From contig DATDCV010000388.1 of NCBI GenBank assembly GCA_036524155.1, positions 1-58,095 of the forward strand: a stretch of DNA of 58,095 nucleotides, given 5' to 3'. This document shows positions 51,104 through 58,095 of the stretch, piece after piece. The notes beneath the pieces were generated by a model. The model saw only the letters and a program-made list of their open reading frames with translations, searched no databases and was not told the origin of the DNA. The position numbers were made by a program, and so were the translations under genes. This stretch comes from DATDCV01 sp036524155 (GTDB taxonomy: Bacteria; Verrucomicrobiota; Verrucomicrobiia; Limisphaerales; UBA8199). Position 1 is the stretch's first letter, and each line of letters begins with the position of its first letter.

Positions 51104-53010
51104 AAACGAGAATTATTCTAGCCGGCGGTAGCGGTTTTATCGGCAGCGTCCTGGCCGATTACTTCTCCGCGAAGGGAATGGAAGTGGTCATCTTCACCCG
51201 CAAGCCGAGTCAAAGGGCGGACGCCACTCGGGAAGTGCGCTGGGACGGCGAAAGCGTTAGTGATTGGCTCCAGGAACTCGAAGGCGCGCGGGCGCTGATC
51301 AACCTCTCGGGCATCTCAGTGAATTGTCGTTACCACGCGCGAAATCGCAAGCTCATGCTGGACTCGCGCCTGAACTCTACTCACGCCCTCGGCGAGGCGA
51401 TCGGACGGTGCGCCAATCCACCGCCGATCTGGCTCAATTCCAGCACGGCGACGATCTACAAGCACACGTTCGGCCCAGCCTGGGACGAGGGGGGCGAAAT
51501 CGGCGGCTGCGCCGAGGCGAAGGACATCTTTTCGGTTCACATCGCGACCGAATGGGAGCGTGTGTTCAGCGAGTCGAACACACCTCGCACGCGCAAGGTG
51601 GCCCTGCGTTCGGCGATGGTTCTGGGCCGCGGAAGGAATAGCGTGCTGCCAAACCTGGTCCGGTTGAGCCGGATCGGACTGGGCGGCAGTCTGGCGGGCG
51701 GACGCCAATTCGTTTCGTGGATTCACCAGGAGGATTTCTGCCATGCGGTTGAGTGGATCATGGAACACGAGACCCTCCGCGGCCCGGTGAACCTGGCCGC
51801 GCCGAATCCGGTGACTAACGCGGAATTCATGGCCACGATCCGCAAGGCTTGTCGTACGCCCTTCGGCCTGCCCGCGTCACGTTGGATGCTGGAGATTGGC
51901 GCGTTCATCCTTCGCTCCGAGACCGAGTTGGTCATCAAGAGCCGCCGCGTCGTTCCCGGTAAACTTCTGGCCGAAGGATTCGTCTTCCGACATCCGCACT
52001 TGCTCCCCTCAATTCAACACCTCATTTCACCCCGCAGAATGGCAGCGCTTCCTCCACCGAAGCCTAACAGGTTTACGCGCACTATGAACACGCAACGGCA
52101 AAATCTTTTCAAAGGTGTGGCACTCGGCACGGTGGTTGGCGTGCTGCTTCAGTTGGGCGGGTATCTGCTTGTCCGCGGCGCGCGGTCGGAGTTTGGCTGG
52201 GTCATGTTCGTGCTCGTGCCGTTCGTGTCCGGCTTTGCCGTGTCCGCGGTCGTGCGCCGGCCCAAGCGCATTGCCGCGTGCTGCATGACGGGCGGCATTA
52301 TCACGTTTTCGGTCATGCTGTTCATGGGATGGGAGGGCATCATCTGTTGCGCGATGTCGTCGCCGTTGGTGGCGGCGGGCGTCGCCATCGGCGCGTTCAT
52401 CGGCTACAAGGTTCGCGGCCGGTTCATTGACAAGCTGGACAACCCGGGCAAGGCGACTCTGGTGTTGCTGCTATTCTGTCCGCTGTTCATCGCGGCGGCG
52501 GACCGCGTTGAGCGACCATGGCGTGCCGTTCAGCGGCGAGAAGTTTTCACCACGGAAACCACTGTCGCTGCTTCGCCCGAGCGCGCTTGGGAGTTGGTCG
52601 CCGAGATGGACAAGCTCGACGGCCCGCGACCATTCTTGCTGCGCTGCGGTTTGCCGACGCCGACCCGCTGCGAGTTGACTTATGCCGGTGTCGGCGGCCA
52701 GAGGGTTTGTTATTTCAACAGTGGGGTCATCGCGCAGGAAGTGACCGCGTGGGAGCGCCCAGCGTTCATGGGCTTGCGCATCACCGAAAGCACACTGCCG
52801 GGACGGCACTGGCTGACGTTTGTGGACGCTAGCTACGAATTGTCCACGGCGGGGACGCAGACCAGGGTCGTGCGCCACACGACCATCGGCACGCGGTTAT
52901 ATCCGCGCTGGTATTGGCGTCCGCTGGAGCGCTGGGGAGTGACTTCGGAGCACAATTTTGTGTTCGCCAATTTGCACCGCTGGACGGTGACAAATGGAGG
53001 ACCTCCATAA
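51100..53010 (+). CDS. Fusion: TIGR01777-type epimerase, membrane segment and SRPBCC-like domain
   Basis: 636 residues. Residues 1-300 are an atypical SDR/epimerase: GGSGFIGS (9-16), ALINLSGISV, SRLNSTHALGEAI, FVSWIHQEDF and GPVNLAAPNPVTNAEF are TIGR01777 hallmarks. A short linker leads to about four hydrophobic segments (about 340-475, beginning after MNTQRQNLFKG), and then a START/SRPBCC-like domain (about 480-630; TTETTVAASPERAWELVAEMDKL ... HTTIGTRLYPRWYWRPLE). TIGR01777 and SRPBCC domains occur together elsewhere, but the inserted membrane part is unusual. A second start at the MNTQRQN Met (52084) is possible. Role unknown, perhaps in lipid or pigment modification. Confidence 0.82.
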   Translation: MKTRIILAGGSGFIGSVLADYFSAKGMEVVIFTRKPSQRADATREVRWDGESVSDWLQELEGARALINLSGISVNCRYHARNRKLMLDSRLNSTHALGEAIGRCANPPPIWLNSSTATIYKHTFGPAWDEGGEIGGCAEAKDIFSVHIATEWERVFSESNTPRTRKVALRSAMVLGRGRNSVLPNLVRLSRIGLGGSLAGGRQFVSWIHQEDFCHAVEWIMEHETLRGPVNLAAPNPVTNAEFMATIRKACRTPFGLPASRWMLEIGAFILRSETELVIKSRRVVPGKLLAEGFVFRHPHLLPSIQHLISPRRMAALPPPKPNRFTRTMNTQRQNLFKGVALGTVVGVLLQLGGYLLVRGARSEFGWVMFVLVPFVSGFAVSAVVRRPKRIAACCMTGGIITFSVMLFMGWEGIICCAMSSPLVAAGVAIGAFIGYKVRGRFIDKLDNPGKATLVLLLFCPLFIAAADRVERPWRAVQRREVFTTETTVAASPERAWELVAEMDKLDGPRPFLLRCGLPTPTRCELTYAGVGGQRVCYFNSGVIAQEVTAWERPAFMGLRITESTLPGRHWLTFVDASYELSTAGTQTRVVRHTTIGTRLYPRWYWRPLERWGVTSEHNFVFANLHRWTVTNGGPP

Positions 53011-53039
53011 CAGGGACCAGATACCAAAAGAATAAAACC

Positions 53040-53426
53040 ATGAATACCAGTCTGAGCATCTACACCGCGTATTTCCTCGTCAGTCTTGGGATGACGATCT
53101 GGGTCGCACGCACACTGCACAAGAACGGCCGGCTTTTTCTCGTCGAAGCCTTTTCCGGAAACCAGCAAATGGCCGATTCGGTAAATCATCTCCTCCTGGT
53201 CGGCTTTTACCTGATCAACCTCGGTTTCGTCCTGCTGTTTCTGAGGATCGGAACCAAGCCCACCGACATAGTGGAAGGAGTTGAATACATTTCGACCAAG
53301 CTCGGCATTGTCATTCTCGTGCTGGGTGGAATGCACTTCTTCAACATGTTCAACTTTTCGCGGATGCGGAAGAAGGGCCTCGCTCATCGTCCGCCGCCGT
53401 TGCTGGTCCCAGCCGCGAAGATCTGA
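53040..53426 (+). CDS. Small membrane protein of unknown function
   Basis: 128 residues from ATG 53040. Three hydrophobic segments (about 5-25, 50-70, 88-108) and MHFFNMFNFSRMRKK before a Pro-rich tail. The conserved-looking LFLVEAFSGNQQMADSVNHLLLVGFYLINLGFVLLFLR suggests a defined but unnamed family. Probably the last gene of the GbsR operon, 29 bases after the fusion gene. Confidence 0.7.
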   Translation: MNTSLSIYTAYFLVSLGMTIWVARTLHKNGRLFLVEAFSGNQQMADSVNHLLLVGFYLINLGFVLLFLRIGTKPTDIVEGVEYISTKLGIVILVLGGMHFFNMFNFSRMRKKGLAHRPPPLLVPAAKI

Positions 53427-53594
53427 CCTTACGCTGATTAACGCTGCCCCGGAGGAACTGCCGTACCGGCATGAAAGAGAGATAGAGACTCTGTTCAAGC
53501 GCCTGGGCATTCCTATCAAGCAACTCAGTGCGTTTGCGAGTTGCTGGGTCGTTCGAATCTAAACACAGCGTCGCTAATCACAGCATGGATTGCG

Positions 53595-53681
53595 CATTGC
53601 AGGCGACGAGGTGACGAGTCGATTCCCCTCGCGAGCGCGGCATTTGGATCGAATCGACTCGTCACCTCGTCGCCTACAATG
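53595..53681 (+). repeat. Long palindrome with 31-bp arms
   Basis: Left arm 53595-53625 (core GGCGACGAGGTGACGAGTCG) pairs with 53651-53681 with one mismatch; loop 25 nt. Non-coding. The remainder of 53427-53764 shows no gene; it holds a short frame with a Glu-rich start that is not convincing. Confidence 0.9.
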
Positions 53682-53764
53682 AGGGTCATCTTGGTTGGAA
53701 GAACACCAAGACATAATCCTTGATCGAGGTTAATGTGCAATCTTGATGCCTTAATCACCGCCAA

Positions 53765-54925
53765 ATGTTGATGACATTCACCTTTCTCAGCGCGGCAGCG
53801 CTGTTCGTGGCCGTAGCGTGCGCTGCCTTGTGGCATTTGCGGTGGATGCGGCGGTTACCAACCCTCGAAGATTTGAACGAGGGCGGGGCATCAGCCGCGC
53901 GAGAACCAATCCGCTGCTCGGTGATCGTGGCCGCGCGGAACGAGGAAGCTCGACTCGAGGAGACTGTCCGCCGTCTGTTGGCTCAGCGCGGCGTTGAATT
54001 GGAGTTGATCGTCGTGGATGATCGCTCTACCGATCGAACGGCCGCCATCCTGGAGCAACTGGCGAAGGAGGATGCGCGGTTGAGGGTCCTGCGCATTGAC
54101 GCTCTGCCGGAGGGATGGCTGGGCAAATGCCACGCCTGCCATATCGGCGCGCTTGCGGCACAAGGTGAGTGGATCCTCTTCACCGACGCCGATTGCTGGT
54201 TGAAGCCGGATGTGGTTCGGCGCGCGCTCCTGGTGGCGGAGCGCGAGCAAGCAGAACATGTCACACTCTCATCGGGTCTCGCGGTGCCAGGCCCCGGCTT
54301 TCGCGCCGGCTCTCTCATGTTCCACCTCAGCCTCGCGAACTGGTTCTCCGGCGTAAACCGCGACCGGCCGAAGGCGCACCTGGGCTTGGGCGCGTTCAAC
54401 CTCGTCCGCGCGTCAGCCTATCGTCAATGCGGTGGTTACGAAGCGCTGCGCTTGACAGTGCTTGATGACGTGAAGCTGGGCCTGTTGCTGCGTCGTGCCG
54501 GAAAGCGCACGAGGGCATTTCTGGGTGCCAATGAAGTGGAAGCGTACTGGGGAACGTGTCTTTGGGATGTGGTCCCAATCATGGAGAAGAATTACTTCGC
54601 CGCGTTGGAGTTCAGTCTTCCGCTGGCGCTGGGTGTCATCGCGTTTCTCACGCTGCTGATGGGCGCCGCCATCCTTGGCGCAGCCTCGCGAACCGCCACT
54701 GGTCTTGCGGCTGCGCTGTCATCGTTTTTCCTGGCGATTCCGGCGGCGATCCTGGCCCGCCGCATGGGGTGGTCCTGGTCGATCGCCCTTGGCGTGCCCT
54801 TCGTGATGCCGGTCTTCGTCTGGGCCTTGCTCAATTCCACCTTCAAGACTTTGTGGCGCGGCGGCATCCGGTGGCGCGACACATTTTATGCCCTCGAAAC
54901 GCTCCGGGCCGGAAGTGTGCGATAG
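53765..54925 (+). CDS. Family 2 glycosyltransferase, membrane-bound
   Basis: 386 residues. N-terminal membrane helix (about 5-26), then the GT2 catalytic domain: VIVAARNEEARLEETVRRLL, VVDDRSTDRTAAIL, the metal-binding DAD in LFTDADCWLKPD, and DDVKLGLLLRRAG as the acceptor-side acidic motif. Two to four membrane helices close the protein (about 275-360). The layout resembles the CrtQ/CruC group that glycosylates carotenoids or related lipids, and fits the neighbouring lipid-type genes; sterol or polyprenol glycosylation is also possible. Confidence 0.87.
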   Translation: MLMTFTFLSAAALFVAVACAALWHLRWMRRLPTLEDLNEGGASAAREPIRCSVIVAARNEEARLEETVRRLLAQRGVELELIVVDDRSTDRTAAILEQLAKEDARLRVLRIDALPEGWLGKCHACHIGALAAQGEWILFTDADCWLKPDVVRRALLVAEREQAEHVTLSSGLAVPGPGFRAGSLMFHLSLANWFSGVNRDRPKAHLGLGAFNLVRASAYRQCGGYEALRLTVLDDVKLGLLLRRAGKRTRAFLGANEVEAYWGTCLWDVVPIMEKNYFAALEFSLPLALGVIAFLTLLMGAAILGAASRTATGLAAALSSFFLAIPAAILARRMGWSWSIALGVPFVMPVFVWALLNSTFKTLWRGGIRWRDTFYALETLRAGSVR

Positions 54926-54935
54926 CTCATAGGAC

Positions 54936-55161
54936 ATGAAAAGTCATGAATCAATCGTCGTGATCGGCGGCACTCGCGGCACCGGGTTGTTGGTCGCTCA
55001 ACGCCTCCATCGGCGAGGCCAGCGTGTTCGCGTGCTGGCCCGTGATCCGGTGCGGGCTCTGCCAAAATTTGGACGGTTGTGCGTTCGGGCACCGAGGATA
55101 CATTGCTACCAGTCATGCATACTAGCGCTCCAACATTTCACACAACGAACGAGTCAACATT

Positions 55162-55169
<8 letters not shown>
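54936..55169 (+). pseudogene. N-terminal stub of a NAD(P)-binding oxidoreductase
   Basis: MKSHESIVVIGGTRGTGLLVAQRLHRRGQRVRVLARDP is the first beta-alpha-beta unit of an NmrA/SDR-type Rossmann fold (GGTRGTG). After residue ~45 the similarity ends and the frame runs into a stop overlapping the katG start. The rest of the gene, some 200 residues, is missing, presumably deleted when katG came next to it. Confidence 0.65.
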
Positions 55170-57357
<2,188 letters not shown>

Positions 57358-57360
57358 AGT

Positions 57361-57463
57361 TCTGCCCGCAATTTGTCCGTAAACACCACTCGGCGGCATA
57401 TGGATTCACGGAACCGGCAGAATGCCAATAGAATTGAGATGGCGGGAGCGGCGGGGCTCGAAC
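57361..57463 (+). repeat. att-like repeat B: tandem 11-mers plus tRNA/tmRNA-3'-end-like core
   Basis: Tandem variants of TTTGTCCGCAA (57361-57382), then TGGCGGGAGCGGCGGGGCTC (from 57440) followed by GAAC. The complement reads as the T-loop, acceptor strand and CCA of a tRNA-like 3' end; the 5' side of the T-stem is not complementary, so this is only a 3' fragment. Same order, direction and spacing as repeat A. Confidence 0.65.
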
Positions 57464-57673
57464 ACGTCAGTCAATATTATAGCAATACACTAAATACCTG
57501 ATACTTACGCAGATCGGCCATAAAGGCAAAATCGCAGAAAACGCATATATGCGTCCGTTTGAGGCAAAAGTTGGCAGGAACCTGGTAGGAAGAGTTAGCG
57601 CCCGGTAATTCACAACTTCACGGCCAGCGGAATCCCGGTCGGGAGCAGCAAGGGCTTGGAAGTGAGCCGGGTT
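57464..57673 (+). other. AT-rich intergenic segment with a 14-bp palindrome
   Basis: No gene seen. ACGCATATATGCGT at 57541-57554 is a perfect palindrome. Lower GC than the surroundings fits an island edge. Confidence 0.4.
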
Positions 57674-58095
57674 TCATTTCAGGAATTCGTCCCACTTTTC
57701 TTTATCGGAGGCGGGTTCAAACCGCCCTCCCAGGTGCACCGCCAGGAATGCCTCCTTAGCTGCAAAGCACTTCATGCTGTTTTCGGGACTTGTCACGCCG
57801 TGTCCCTCATCGGGAAAAAGGAGATACTGGACTCGCCCCCCGTTCTTACGAATAGCCTGAACCATCTGCTCCGCTTCGGCTTGATTGACCTTCGGATCGT
57901 TCGCGCCCTGTACAATGAATAGGGGGGCCTTAATCCGGTCCGCCTTGAAGAGTGGAGAACGCGCCTTCAAGGCATCCGCCTCCTTTTCCCAGTCGCCGAT
58001 CCGCTTCTTGAACTCACCGAGCATGGGGGTCCAGTAGGGAGGAGTAGATTGCAGCAACGTGATCAGGTTCGAAGGGCCCATCTCGTCGACTCCGC
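57674..58095 (-). CDS. S9 family peptidase, C-terminal part (5' end outside window)
   Basis: 140 residues visible; the frame is open to the window edge (GVDEMGPSNL precedes the first internal Met). FIVQGANDPKVNQAEAEQMV carries the catalytic Asp and LLFPDEGHGVTSPEN the catalytic His of prolyl-oligopeptidase/acylaminoacyl-peptidase enzymes; the nucleophile Ser must lie upstream, outside the window. GPSNLITLLQSTPPYWTPML is typical of the S9C group. Ends LAVHLGGRFEP, as is usual. Confidence 0.9.
   Translation of the reverse strand, partial: GVDEMGPSNLITLLQSTPPYWTPMLGEFKKRIGDWEKEADALKARSPLFKADRIKAPLFIVQGANDPKVNQAEAEQMVQAIRKNGGRVQYLLFPDEGHGVTSPENSMKCFAAKEAFLAVHLGGRFEPASDKEKWDEFLK

Overview
The window looks like chromosomal DNA of a Verrucomicrobiota bacterium, probably of the Pedosphaera/Limisphaerales group. 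This rests on very large secreted proteins mixing RCC1-like, Ig-like, PKD and delta-60 repeats and ending in an 'ARFYRL' type tail, an ECF sigma factor next to a zinc-ribbon/kinase/RDD protein, a GldA-GldF-GldG-DUF4340 operon, high GC and mostly weak Shine-Dalgarno sites. The genus cannot be fixed from sequence reading alone.

Layout. 0-6.3 kb: the end of a gene; a secreted protein whose TGA is followed in frame by 41 very protein-like codons (possible selenoprotein or nonsense mutation); a GAF protein; rnhB and queE; a TPR protein; a small exported protein. 6.4-14.5 kb (minus): five-gene ABC/Gld operon ending in an AsmA-like giant. 14.8-20 kb: HtrA protease divergent from a TCA block (citrate synthase, sucC, sucD). 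20.7-23.4 kb: a tail-fibre-like exported protein and a secreted metzincin, flanked by decayed repeats. 23.7-25.7 kb (minus): a KimA-like K+ transporter behind a c-di-AMP (ydaO/yuaA) riboswitch. 25.9-30.2 kb: an RCC1/Ig/delta-60 giant followed by two broken genes. 30.2-32.9 kb (minus): GntR-ABC ATPase-permease operon with operator palindrome. 33-47.2 kb: a second RCC1/Ig giant, a subtilisin-like protease, an ECF sigma/Ser-Thr kinase pair and a PKD giant. 47.2-57.5 kb: accessory DNA holding a sigma-factor remnant, a GC-rich nucleotidyltransferase, a GbsR-controlled set of overlapping membrane and lipid-type genes, a glycosyltransferase, a truncated dehydrogenase gene and katG. Two similar ~100-bp segments with tRNA/tmRNA-3'-end-like cores, 8.9 kb apart in direct orientation, bracket the last part. 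The window ends inside an S9 peptidase gene.

Four copies of a ~110-bp palindromic element (three full, one truncated) lie at 0.1, 6.3, 14.6 and 16.3 kb. The three full copies have 9-11-bp direct repeats at both sides, so the element looks like a non-autonomous transposable element (MITE). Other long palindromes lie at 39.3 and 53.6 kb.

The most noteworthy observations are the UGA-interrupted gene, the palindromic element with target duplications, the riboswitch/K+ transporter pair, the shared palindrome in front of both gbsR and the operon after it, and the paired att-like repeats. All assignments come from reading motifs; no search was run.
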